Of a stretch of 64,000 nt of DNA, positions 27,226 to 40,139 are shown one piece after another (the first letter of the stretch is position 1; each line of letters starts with the position of its first letter). Position numbers and translations under genes: made by a program. Origin of the DNA: Sporosarcina thermotolerans (GTDB lineage Bacteria; Bacillota; Bacilli; Bacillales_A; Planococcaceae). The stretch spans positions 1 through 64,000 of the forward strand of contig NZ_CP125968.1 of NCBI RefSeq assembly GCF_030067815.1, read 5' to 3'. The notes beneath the pieces were generated by a model that saw nothing but the letters and a program-made list of their open reading frames with translations, had not been told where the DNA came from and did not search any database.

Positions 27226-27288
27226 GGATGCCCGCCTCCTTTCATCTATACTTTATTTTTAATTAACAGGAAGAAGCGTTATGCTAAA

Positions 27289-28281
27289 TCAATAACGTCC
27301 TGATTTACTGATGTTATCAAGAAGAATGCCTGTCCCGACTGCAACGCAGCTAAGTGGGTTGTCCGATACAAATACCGGAACCTTCAGTTCTTCTGCGAGG
27401 AGTTGGTCAATCCCATGCATTAACGCGCCGCCCCCAGTAAGGAAAATGCCGCGGTCGATAATGTCGGCGGAAAGTTCCGGAGGTGTTCTTTCCAAAACGT
27501 TTTTCGCCGATTGAACGATCATTTCTATAGATTCATTCAACGCTTCCCGAATTTCTTCGGAATTAATTGTGATTGTACGCGGTAGCCCCGAAACCATGTC
27601 TCGTCCACGAATGTCCATCTCTTCTTTTCGGCTGCCACGGAATACGGTTGCAATGCTTTTCTTAATCGTTTCAGCTGTACGTTCGCCGATATGTAGTTTA
27701 TGCTTTCTTTTTATAGCTTGAATGATATCATTGTCAAACATGTCGCCAGCAGCTTTTATCGACTCGGAAGTGACGATATCCCCCATCGACAGAACTGCGA
27801 CGTCCGTCGTTCCACCGCCAATATCGATAACCATATTCCCGCTTGGTTGGAAAATGTCCATACCTGCGCCAATTGCTGCGACTTTAGGCTCTTCTTCAAG
27901 ATAGATTTTTTTCCCGCCGGATTTTTCTGCAGCGTCCTGGATTGCTTTCTGTTCGACACTTGTGATGTTCGTCGGACAGCAAATAAGTATTCGTGGTTTC
28001 GACAAAAACCCTTTTACTTTCAACTTATTGATAAAATGGCGTAGCATCGCCTCAGTCACGTCAAAGTCAGCGATTACTCCATCTCTCATCGGTCGGATCG
28101 CAACTATGTTCCCCGGTGTTCTACCGACCATTTTACTGGCTTCCTCACCGACAGCCAAAACCTTATTCGATTGCTTGTCAATGGCAACAACAGCCGGTTC
28201 GTCAAGCACAATCCCTTTTCCTTTTACGTGGATCAACACATTGGCAGTTCCGAGGTCAATTCCAATATCCTTAGCAAACAT
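27289..28281 (-). CDS. mbl: MreB-like cytoskeletal protein Mbl
   Basis: A 330-residue bacterial actin. The phosphate loops DIGIDLGTANVLI and DIGGGTTDVAVLS and the adenosine-side loop LTGGGALMHGI are all present. It guides side-wall peptidoglycan synthesis along the membrane. I chose the ATG preceded by GGAAGGGGAAACAGG, ten codons inside the longest frame. Placement between spoIIID and flhO matches B. subtilis mbl rather than mreB or mreBH. Confidence 0.94.
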   Translation of the reverse strand: MFAKDIGIDLGTANVLIHVKGKGIVLDEPAVVAIDKQSNKVLAVGEEASKMVGRTPGNIVAIRPMRDGVIADFDVTEAMLRHFINKLKVKGFLSKPRILICCPTNITSVEQKAIQDAAEKSGGKKIYLEEEPKVAAIGAGMDIFQPSGNMVIDIGGGTTDVAVLSMGDIVTSESIKAAGDMFDNDIIQAIKRKHKLHIGERTAETIKKSIATVFRGSRKEEMDIRGRDMVSGLPRTITINSEEIREALNESIEMIVQSAKNVLERTPPELSADIIDRGIFLTGGGALMHGIDQLLAEELKVPVFVSDNPLSCVAVGTGILLDNISKSGRY

Positions 28282-28600
28282 CAATCCTGTTTCCCCTTCC
28301 GGCTCATTCATCCCACATACGTATATTAGCCTACTCTACTGACTATATATTGTATCACAATGGTGCTTTGTTGAACACAAAAATTGACAGTTATTTCACA
28401 TATATTTATTCAGAAATAAAAAGCATAGGGAATTATGGAGAATGGGTATTTTTTACAAGTTATTTCGGGAGGTTGGTATTTTCTTAACGCTTTGGTATAT
28501 TGCTTTTTTATTCCAAGTTAGTGAGTGGGGGTAAATTTATTAAACTTTCTCGGGGTAATTTCGAGGTAATCTTCTTTTCGGGGTGAGGGGTTGTCCACAT

Positions 28601-28652
28601 GCGAAAAGACAGGGTGTCCGCCCTACTGCCTAGGCTGGTTGCTTCCCCGTCT
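28601..28652 (-). terminator. Possible terminator of spoIIID
   Basis: On the minus strand AGACGGGG...CACCCTGTCT can pair imperfectly with a smaller inner hairpin, followed by TTTT. It begins just after the spoIIID stop. Confidence 0.35.
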
Positions 28653-28659
28653 ATTTCCA

Positions 28660-28929
28660 TTACATGTTGCGAGCCTTCTTATTTTCATTCATCCATTTCA
28701 TCCGTGTTGCTTCACCGCCTCTTAAATGTCTGACAGACTTATGATAGGCAAGTACTTTTGCGACTTCTTCAGACAACTCTACATCCACATTCGGCAGTCG
28801 TTCCGTTAAATCCTTGTGGACCGTGCTTTTCGAGTAGCCCGTCGCTTTCGCAAGTGCCCGTACTGTAAGTCCAGTGTCCAGCAACATTTTACCGAGGCGC
28901 ACGCATCGCCTCCGAATTTGCTCGTGCAC
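28660..28929 (-). CDS. spoIIID: Sporulation regulator SpoIIID
   Basis: An 89-residue mother-cell DNA-binding protein. The helix-turn-helix TVRALAKATGYSKSTVHKDL and the conserved LAYHKSVRHLRGGEATRMKW tail match SpoIIID. In B. subtilis it acts after sigma-E to adjust mother-cell transcription and helps switch on sigK. It lies upstream of mbl with a long gap, as in B. subtilis, and is one of the genes marking this as a spore-former. Confidence 0.95.
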   Translation of the reverse strand: MHEQIRRRCVRLGKMLLDTGLTVRALAKATGYSKSTVHKDLTERLPNVDVELSEEVAKVLAYHKSVRHLRGGEATRMKWMNENKKARNM

Positions 28930-29037
28930 GCCCTCTTCCTTTCCCTGTCAGCTCCGTTTCTTCCTTTATCTTATGCGAGGTGTGATGGGATTATGTCAGG
29001 ACGTTGTTAGAGAGGCGAAATATAGAAGTACTTTTAA

Positions 29038-29145
29038 TTTGTCAATTGCACTTAGCGCGAAGGGTGATAGAATGAAACATTTATATTCCCGCGGACAGAT
29101 TTTATGCCTAAGTAACAATCAGTTGTGCTGAATGCCTTTGACACT
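29038..29145 (+). repeat. Full inverted-repeat element, copy 3 (108 bp)
   Basis: Left end TTTGTCAATTGCACTTAGCG, right end TGTGCTGAATGCCTTTGACA; interior TTCCCGCGGACAGATTTT. It lies 22 bp before array C1. Confidence 0.8.
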
Positions 29146-29167
29146 TAAACGGTTTTCCTTCGGCGAG

Positions 29168-29450
29168 GAAGAATGGACCTTGAACGTGGAAGAATGGACC
29201 TTGGCGCGAAAGAATGGACCTTCCGTGAGAAAGAATGGACCCTTGCGTGAAGGAATGGACCTTGAGCGAAGAAGAATGGGCCTTGGCGCGAAAGAATGGA
29301 CCTTGAGCGAAGAAGAATGGACCCTGGCGCGAAAGAATGGTCCTTGAGCGAGGAAGAATGGACCCTGGAGAGAAAGAATGGACCTTGAGGTGAGAAAGAA
29401 TGGGCCTTGAGGTGAGAAAGAATGGGCCGCTAACGTGAATAAATAGACCT
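29168..29450 (+). repeat. Family C tandem repeat array (C1)
   Basis: About 13 units of 20-22 bp with core GAATGGACCTTG and tails such as GCGCGAAA, AGCGAAGA and AGGTGAGAAA. It lies between an inverted-repeat element and the 3' end of NERD gene 3. It is more diverged than C2. Confidence 0.93.
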
Positions 29451-29492
29451 TTGAACATTGTAGTAGATAAAGGGGCCCTCATATAATGAATA

Positions 29493-30469
29493 CTATTTTA
29501 CTTCTGTATGGATAAAGGGATCTAACACAATTTCATACTTTGATGCTCGCCCGTTTCCACTTAGTTCAATAGGCGATCGTGCTAACAATTTTTTAGCAGT
29601 ATTGCGGTTTTCGAGTTGAGTGAAATACCTAAACTCTCTATTTGTAATATTATTTTTGACTAACATCGACCAGTCTTTCAATGCACCTTCATGATCATTT
29701 TTCCCTGTGTGCCCGCAATGTGGACATCGCCACTTTTTTTGCAACCAGTTCATTTTCAATTGGTCGCACTTGGAGCATATGACACCAGGTATTATATGTG
29801 CTGGATGAATATTGTATCTTTTTATAAGAGGAAATGGATTGTATTCTTGATGGTATTTCACAATTTTTCTCGCTAATGAGTGGATTTCCGATTTGTATAA
29901 TAGCTCTTTATTAACCTGCAATGATCTAAGATGGGCGGCAACTTCGTTGGTGAACATGATGTCCATACTTGGATTTTCCTCGATGGACAATTCATTGTTA
30001 TAAGCAAATGCAACAATTCCCTTTATTGGAATCTCTACCTTTTGTCTTTTTAACCAACTATCCAATAGGTAGATTTTCCGTTCGAGTTCTACAATTGGAT
30101 TTTGTAAGGGCACTCTTTTTCCAGTGGAATATTCTTTGATGAACTGTAGCGGCTTTGATTTGATTATTATTTTTTCAGCGATATTCTTCACTTCTGATAT
30201 AACTATAAAAGCGGGCGTTATCAATATTGAGTCCATTTGAAAATAAATATTATCTTCACAAAGTGTGACATCATGCAAGATGGCGTGTGGGTATGGGGCT
30301 TGAATTCCTTTAAGTATTTGTCGAATTGAACTTCTCCCCCAAACCCCGCGTTTAAATTGTAGAGTCTTTCTTCAATTCTTGTCCTATTTTCATCTCCTTT
30401 CCTTAACCTTTTTTCCAATGCAATTAAAGCGTCAATCTCCAAAGTCTTTTTCCGTGTTTTAAATAGCAC
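29493..30469 (-). CDS. NERD-domain protein 3 (frameshifted near residue 50)
   Basis: About 325 residues when a base missing near 30291-30298 is restored (the frame leaves at EFKPH and resumes as AILHDVTLCEDNIYFQ by comparison with NERD 2). The NERD core QMDSILITPAFIVISEVKN keeps the Asp and E-x-K. The zinc ribbon CSKC...CPHCG and the winged-helix-like NREFRYFTQLENRNTAKKLL are intact. The start is GTG after GAGGTGATGAA. Family C arrays and inverted-repeat elements lie on both sides. Molecular role unknown. Confidence 0.8.
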
Positions 30470-30630
30470 TTCATCACCTCGCCTATATTGTATCCTTTCG
30501 TGTCAAATTACGGAATACATTAGCTTGAATTTTCAATATCCTTTAGATGAGTTCAGGGGGATATAGACCTTAAATTGTCGCGACGATTGTTTATTTATAC
30601 TCTTTATCGTCCGCGGTAGGTTTCATGCTC

Positions 30631-30737
30631 CAACAAAACTGCATTAGGCGCGATTGAAAGTAAGAGGAATTTTAAAATTTTCGCGGTACGATTGAATGCC
30701 AATGTATTCAAAGTTCGCGCTGAATGCATTTGACAAT
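30631..30737 (+). repeat. Full inverted-repeat element, copy 4 (107 bp)
   Basis: The left end CAACAAAACTGCATTAGGCG is degenerate; the right end TTCGCGCTGAATGCATTTGA is well kept. The interior has TTTTCGCGGTACG. It lies 28 bp before array C2 and upstream of NERD gene 3. Confidence 0.7.
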
Positions 30738-30764
30738 TAAACGGTTTTTAATTTCGATGTGAGA

Positions 30765-31192
30765 ATGGACCTTGAACGTGGAAGAATGGACCTTGAACGC
30801 GAATGAATGGACCTTGGCGCGGAACAATGGACCTTGAACGAGGAAGAATGGACCTTGGCGCGGAACAATGGACCTTGAACGAGGAAGAATGGACCTTGGC
30901 GCGGAACAATGGACCTTGAACGAGGAAGAATGGACCTTGGCGCGGAACAATGGACCTTGGCGCGGAACAATGGACCTTGGACGAGGAAGAATGGACCTTG
31001 GAGCGGAACAATGGACCTTGAACGTGAAAGAATGGACCTTGGCGCGGAACAATGGACCTTGAACGAGGAAGAATGGACCTTGGCGCGGAACAATGGACCT
31101 TGGCGCGGAACAATGGACCTTGAACGAGGAAGAATGGACCTTGGCGCGGAACAATGGACCTTGAACGTGAAAGAATGGACCTTGGCGCGGTC
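30765..31192 (+). repeat. Family C tandem repeat array (C2)
   Basis: Twenty-one units sharing ATGGACCTTG. Two sub-types largely alternate: ATGGACCTTGAACGAGGAAG (21 bp step) and ATGGACCTTGGCGCGGAACA (20 bp step). Copies are nearly identical, suggesting recent amplification. It ends 14 bp before the spoIIQ terminator. Confidence 0.95.
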
Positions 31193-31205
31193 TGTGCAAA
31201 CACAT

Positions 31206-31238
31206 AAAAAAATCCACCCCGTATTTCACGAGGTGGAT
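31206..31238 (-). terminator. Terminator of spoIIQ
   Basis: ATCCACC and GGTGGAT stem followed by seven T on the minus strand, shortly after the spoIIQ stop. Confidence 0.85.
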
Positions 31239-31243
31239 AGGTC

Positions 31244-31891
31244 TTAGAATCCTAAGAATGAGCGCGGGTTGACTGGGATGCCGTCTTTGTGTACTTCGAA
31301 AAGTAGGTGTGTGCCGGCTTGGGCGTTCCATTCGTTGGCTGTGGCGGTTCCGAGGGATTGCCCTTGGATGACTTCGTCGCCTTTTTTAACGAGGATGCCA
31401 GTTAGTGAGCTGTAGACTGTTGTCATTCCGTTAGCGTGGGCGATTTTGATTTCGCCGCCTTTGAATTGGTCCAGAATGACTTCTTCAACAGTTCCGCTCA
31501 TGGCTGCTACGACTTCAAATGGTTGGCCATCCACAGAGATCGTTACGCCTTTGTTAGTAATGTACACTTGGTTGAAGACTAACAGTGCATTTTCCCGATC
31601 TTCTTCGCTAGCCTCTACATCATAGTAGTCTTGTATAATGGCTACGTTGTCGAAAAGTTCTTCGCTGAACGGGTATTTGAGTACTTCATTTGCAGCGTTT
31701 GTTTCTACGATTGGTTGGTTGTCAGGATCAGTTGCATCGGCTGTTTCGTTAGGACTTTTTTGAATGGCATTGTAGCCCCAAATCATGCCGACGAACACGA
31801 TCGCGATTCCCGCGTAGATGGCAGGCCAGAACCATCTATTCTTTTGACTCTTATTCTTCTGAGAAGGGGATTTCGGTTTTTCTTCTCGCAT
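31244..31891 (-). CDS. spoIIQ: Forespore engulfment protein SpoIIQ (degenerate LytM domain)
   Basis: About 215 residues with one N-terminal membrane helix (about 20-40) and a C-terminal M23/LytM domain. In B. subtilis SpoIIQ sits in the forespore membrane and binds SpoIIIAH across the septum. The active-site motifs are lost: the HxxxD site reads NKGVT and the HxH site reads HLLF, so it is surely a structural, not hydrolytic, protein. The start is the ATG after GAGGTGATGATA. It follows spoIID by 10 bp here and may be read from both an upstream and its own promoter. Confidence 0.88.
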   Translation of the reverse strand: MREEKPKSPSQKNKSQKNRWFWPAIYAGIAIVFVGMIWGYNAIQKSPNETADATDPDNQPIVETNAANEVLKYPFSEELFDNVAIIQDYYDVEASEEDRENALLVFNQVYITNKGVTISVDGQPFEVVAAMSGTVEEVILDQFKGGEIKIAHANGMTTVYSSLTGILVKKGDEVIQGQSLGTATANEWNAQAGTHLLFEVHKDGIPVNPRSFLGF

Positions 31892-31901
31892 TATCATCAC
31901 C

Positions 31902-32867
31902 TCACTTGCTATTGTTTGCAAGTGTTGGTGATTTTAAACATTCAGATTCATGAAGTTCAAACTTTTTTATTTTTGTGCCTGAATAATAGTATGTGATAAT
32001 GTTTTCTGCCGTCCATCCTTCCCTTGCGAAGGCCTCCGCACCGTATTGACTCATGCCGACTCCATGGCCATATCCTATCGTATCGATGATGACGATTTTG
32101 TTTGTGACGTCGTATGCAATGTTGAAGTCTGTTGAGGCCAGTCCAAGTGCCTCGCGCATTTCCCTACCACTCATTTCGAACTCCCCAGACACCGCTTTCT
32201 GGACTCGTCCTGTATGATTGCGAACGAGTTGAAGGTTTTTGAAGCGATCTGCATTCCAAGAGGAACCGAGTTTTTTATTCCACTGAACGATTGGCATTTC
32301 GATCCGTCTTTCAACTTCCGCAGCAACGATTTCCTCTCCCGGACTTTCAACACTTTGTAAGTACGGGATTGAGCTGCCGCTGTAGTTTTGCGCTGTCTCG
32401 GTTTTCCCGTTGGAGGTGGAGAAAAACATGGCGGTGATCATTTCGTCGCCGTAGACAATTGTGTCTCCCGCTGTCGACTCTACTATTCCTCGCAGTCTTT
32501 TCTCGTTTTTCTTAGCTTCCTTGCCCCAGCGATCCTTCCGTTCTTCCTCTGTTTTGTATACTTGTGCGGAGACGGTTGCCTCGATAGGTTTCTTGCCATT
32601 CTCTGTAGCCTGCAGTACATATGTCCGTGCAGCAATCGCTTGTGCCCTTAAAGCTTCGTCGTGGAATGTCATTGGCATTTCGCCGGCGACGACTCCGATG
32701 ACGTATTCCTCAAGAGGCAAAGGCTTGTCCACCCCTTCCACAGTGATATAGATTGTGCACGGTTCCTCTGTTGCTACGACTTCTGGTTCTGTCTCGATTG
32801 TTTTTTTCATGAGGATGGGAATAAAAAATAGTAGTACGATTAATAAAGCAGCTAGTAGTTTGTCCAT
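31902..32867 (-). CDS. spoIID: Engulfment lytic transglycosylase SpoIID
   Basis: About 321 residues with an N-terminal membrane anchor (KLLAALLIVLLFFIPIL). SpoIID-family motifs are present: LEEYVIGVVAGEMPMTFHDE (with the catalytic Glu of GEMP), AQAIAARTYVL and IGYGHGVGMSQYGAEA. It cuts peptidoglycan during forespore engulfment. No ribosome site precedes either the ATG used here or the upstream TTG at 32906. A CATACAAT block five bases before the ATG suggests a nearly leaderless transcript. Confidence 0.88.
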   Translation of the reverse strand: MDKLLAALLIVLLFFIPILMKKTIETEPEVVATEEPCTIYITVEGVDKPLPLEEYVIGVVAGEMPMTFHDEALRAQAIAARTYVLQATENGKKPIEATVSAQVYKTEEERKDRWGKEAKKNEKRLRGIVESTAGDTIVYGDEMITAMFFSTSNGKTETAQNYSGSSIPYLQSVESPGEEIVAAEVERRIEMPIVQWNKKLGSSWNADRFKNLQLVRNHTGRVQKAVSGEFEMSGREMREALGLASTDFNIAYDVTNKIVIIDTIGYGHGVGMSQYGAEAFAREGWTAENIITYYYSGTKIKKFELHESECLKSPTLANNSK

Positions 32868-32871
32868 GTTT

Positions 32872-32897
32872 GATTGTATGAAGTGGAAGTGTGTTTC
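32872..32897 (-). promoter_or_regulatory. Candidate sigma-E promoter of spoIID
   Basis: CATACAAT on the minus strand equals the sigma-E -10 consensus. A weak -35-like TTGAATGAA lies about 14 bp upstream. Transcription would begin at or next to the spoIID ATG. Confidence 0.4.
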
Positions 32898-32903
32898 ATT
32901 CAA

Positions 32904-32942
32904 CAAAAAAAGTAGAGGATGGAATAATTTCCTCCTCTACTT
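32904..32942 (-). terminator. Terminator of murAA
   Basis: AAGTAGAGGA and TCCTCTACTT form a perfect 10 bp stem followed by seven T on the minus strand. Confidence 0.9.
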
Positions 32943-32946
32943 TCGC

Positions 32947-34244
32947 TTATACAAGTTCTTTTTGTTTTACGACCTTTTCTTCCTCGGATACGCGTTCGAT
33001 GTCGGCACCAAGTGCTTTTAATTTCTTATGGAAGTCGACGTAGCCTCTGTCCAAGTGGATGAGTTCTGTTACGCGTGTGACGCCTTCTGCGACGAGTCCT
33101 GCCAAGATTAGAGCAGCTGCTGCACGAAGGTCGGTTGCTGCGACTTCTGCACCTTGCAGATTGGATGGTCCTGAGATGATGACGGAACGTCCTTCGATTT
33201 TGACGTTTGCGTTCATGCGACGGAATTCTTCCACGTGCATGAAGCGGTTTTCGAATACTGTTTCTGTCAATACTCCAGTGCCCGTTGCTGTCAGCATGAG
33301 TGCCATCATTTGTGATTGCATATCTGTCGGGAATCCTGGATGTGGCATAGTCTTAAGATCGACTGCTTTTAAAGGGTGTTTCGCCTGAATGCGAAGTCCT
33401 TCATCCAATTCAGTGATCTTGACGCCCATTTCTCCAAGCTTTGAGATTAATGCAGCATTATGCTCAGGAACAGCGTTTTCGATTGTGACATCGCCGCCTG
33501 TGATAGCAGCTGCTACCATGAATGTTCCCGTTTCGATGCGGTCAGGAATAATATGATGGATAGTTCCATGTAGTTTCTGAACACCCTCGATACGGATGGC
33601 ATCCGTTCCAGCTCCGATGACACGGCCACCCATTTCGTTGATGAAGTTCGCTAAATCGACAATTTCCGGCTCTTTCGCCGCGTTTTCGATAACAGTCGTG
33701 CCTTTTGCCAATGCAGCGGCAGTCATGATGTTTTCAGTGGCGCCAACGCTTGGGAAGTCGAGGTAAATCTTAGCACCTTTTAGTCCGTTCTCTGCTTTTG
33801 CTTCTACATGTCCATTGCCGAATGTAATTTCCGCGCCCATTGCTTCGAATCCTTTAAGATGCTGATCGATTGGACGGATCCGATTGCGCATCCACCCGGT
33901 AGGGCAACGCGTGCGAAACCGTTGCGTGCAAGTAGTGGCCCCATGACCAAAATAGATGCACGCATTTTCCTTACATATTCGAAATGCGCTTCGCTTGAAA
34001 GCGGATTTGTTGAATCAATTATCACTTGACCTTTTTCTGCATCATATTCAACTTTTGCATTAAGGCTCTTCACGACTTCGTTGATCGTCGAAACATCTGA
34101 AAGGTTAGGTACATCTTTTATGACATTTGGCCCATCCGACGCAAGCAATGCTGCAGCAAGTATTGGCAGTACTGCATTCTTTGCGCCCTCTACACGAACG
34201 TTTCCATGAAGAACACGTCCACCTCTAATAATTATTTTATCCAC
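32947..34244 (-). CDS. murAA: UDP-GlcNAc 1-carboxyvinyltransferase MurA1 (frameshifted)
   Basis: About 432 residues when one C is restored near 33876. MurA transfers enolpyruvate from PEP to UDP-GlcNAc, the first committed step of peptidoglycan synthesis. The loop Cys that fosfomycin attacks is present in GGCAIGS, next to the break; [17 protein letters not shown] resumes the sequence. The place between the atp operon and spoIID identifies this as the murAA copy; an intact paralogue is at 57.7 kb. The frame error probably is not biological, since this copy is the major one in B. subtilis. Confidence 0.9.
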
Positions 34245-34614
34245 AAAAAGTCCCTCCGACTCAAATTTATACTATTCGCCATATTTTTATCTTTTCTTAT
34301 TTTTTTCGTCATGAATTAATCATAAAAACACATACTATTCTACAATGCTCTACATTATTAAACAAGTAACTACAGAGCTATTTTCCCTCTATCCGCAAGA
34401 TAGTCTATAATATGTAGTCATTTGGTGATTTGTGTCCCTATGTTTGCTGGCATAAAATCAGCGTTTCGTTCTGTAATTTTGCAATTCCCACATTTTACTG
34501 GAAGCTAAACATTTATTCATGCCATCGCCCCATATACGGCTTTGCATATACGCGGCGAGAGCATGATAGGTAGTGATTAGAGAATATGTACCCTAATTTT
34601 TGGCTAAATAACCG

Positions 34615-34854
34615 TTAACGGTAAAATAAAGAAGGAATTCTCCCTGACCAATAGGATATGTCTAAAAAGAAATTTGATACAGTCGAACCTATAGCAAAAC
34701 TCAATAAAATGAAAAGTAATTGCGCTTGGAAAACGTGATTCTTTTTGATGATTTTTTCAGGCATGATTGATTGAAGCGCATAGAAAGTTAATCCAATGAA
34801 AAAAATATGGGAGATAATCGCTAACATTGGATTGTGAGCAAATACACTATTCAT
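34615..34854 (-). CDS. DUF1146 small membrane protein (YwzB-like)
   Basis: A 79-residue protein with two membrane helices (about 10-27 and 45-63) and the family ending ISYWSGRIPSLFYR. DUF1146 members (YwzB in B. subtilis) lie between the ATP synthase genes and murAA, as here. The function is unknown. A clear AAGGAGTCACTT site precedes the ATG. The ywmB gene that sits nearby in B. subtilis is not seen; the 370 bp between this gene and murAA holds no convincing frame. Confidence 0.85.
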   Translation of the reverse strand: MNSVFAHNPMLAIISHIFFIGLTFYALQSIMPEKIIKKNHVFQAQLLFILLSFAIGSTVSNFFLDISYWSGRIPSLFYR

Positions 34855-34892
34855 GTGAAGTGACTCCTTATTGGTTATTATTGTCCGTTTGG

Positions 34893-34950
34893 GCGCGGTT
34901 AAAGCATTGAAGTGACATTTATATTCGCGTTAGATGCATTTGAGTAATAA
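34893..34950 (+). repeat. Right-half-like copy of the inverted-repeat element
   Basis: TTCGCGTTAGATGCATTTGAGTAATAA resembles the right end of the full elements, with GGCGCGG and CATTTATATTCGCG upstream. It lies about 50 bp before array A7. Confidence 0.5.
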
Positions 34951-34999
34951 AAAGGTCTTAAGGCATGGGGGGAAGGTGACAATTCAAGTGTGCTTGCAG

Positions 35000-35190
35000 T
35001 GATTTTATGAGTGTTTATATGCGGTTTTGCGTGCTTGTAGCGGTTTATGCGTATTTAGAGCGAGTTATGAGCTTTTCTACGCGTTTATGCGTATTTAGAG
35101 CGAGTTTATGAGCTTCTCAACGCGATTATGCGTATTTAGAGCGAGTTATGAGCTTCTCAACGCGATTATGCGTGTTTAATAGTATTTATT
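35000..35190 (+). repeat. Family A tandem repeat array (A7)
   Basis: About nine 20 bp units with a clear 40 bp higher-order pattern: TTATGCGTATTTAGAGCGAG alternates with TTATGAGCTTCTCAACGCGA. It lies between DUF1146 and the atpC terminator. Confidence 0.88.
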
Positions 35191-35221
35191 GCATAAATTT
35201 TCCAATTTTCATTCACCAACC

Positions 35222-35262
35222 ATAAAAAGGCGGCAGAAGAATGAGTTCCTCTGCCCACCTAT
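35222..35262 (-). terminator. Terminator of the atp operon
   Basis: GGCAGAGGAA and TTCTGCC form a stem followed by CGCCTTTTTATG on the minus strand, just after atpC. Confidence 0.7.
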
Positions 35263-35274
35263 TTGTTAAAGCTA

Positions 35275-38029
<2,755 letters not shown>

Positions 38030-38065
38030 TTATTGTTTAGTTAGACCAAAATCCAATCCAATCAA

Positions 38066-39588
<1,523 letters not shown>

Positions 39589-39599
39589 TCAATTTCAAA

Positions 39600-40139
39600 T
39601 TAGGATCCGATCAATTTACGTTGCAGTTTTTCGAGCTTCGCGCTCAAGCTGCTATCGTAAATCTGATTGCCGATTTGAAGGCGGATGCCTCCGATTAGGC
39701 TTGGATCAATGATATTTTCAATGCGTAAAGATTGTTTACCGACTTTTTTTGCGAATGTTGCAGAGACCGAGTTTGTTTCAAGCTCTGTCAATGGACGTGT
39801 GGAGTATACTAACGCTTCCGCAACTCCAGCAGCGTCGTTCGCAAGCTGGTGGAATTCATCGCAGACATTTTGAACTTCATTCATGCGTTTTGCATCCAAT
39901 AGGACGAATAATGTATTCATCACGATCGGGTTTACACCTTTGAAGATGTCAGAGATCATTTCCTTCTTTTTTGCGACTGATAATTTAGGAGAGCTAAGTA
40001 GTTGTCCTAATTCTTCATTGTCGCGGAACGCCTTTTTCAATTCTTGTAGTTCTTCTTGAATTGTGGAGGTTAGTCCTTGTTGTACTGATAGTTCGAACAA
40101 TGCGGATGCATAGCGTTCAGCTACAACCGAGTTACTCAT
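39600..40139 (-). CDS. atpH: ATP synthase delta subunit
   Basis: A 179-residue stator subunit that joins F1 to the b subunit. The start [17 protein letters not shown] and the C-terminal [20 protein letters not shown] are typical. Its ATG overlaps the end of atpF by four bases, so the two are coupled. Downstream, atpA begins after 23 bp. Confidence 0.96.
   Translation of the reverse strand: MSNSVVAERYASALFELSVQQGLTSTIQEELQELKKAFRDNEELGQLLSSPKLSVAKKKEMISDIFKGVNPIVMNTLFVLLDAKRMNEVQNVCDEFHQLANDAAGVAEALVYSTRPLTELETNSVSATFAKKVGKQSLRIENIIDPSLIGGIRLQIGNQIYDSSLSAKLEKLQRKLIGS

Noticed and set aside
21650..31192. The tandem arrays as CRISPR
   Set aside because: Units are 20-21 bp and directly adjoining, with no unique spacers and no cas genes in the window.
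30708..31331. Open frames of ~100-200 codons across array C2
   Set aside because: They arise from the repeat itself, overlap the spoIIQ terminator, and lack start signals.
32947..34244. murAA as a true pseudogene made redundant by murAB
   Set aside because: The break is one base in a sequence with many such errors, and the rest of the gene is perfectly kept.
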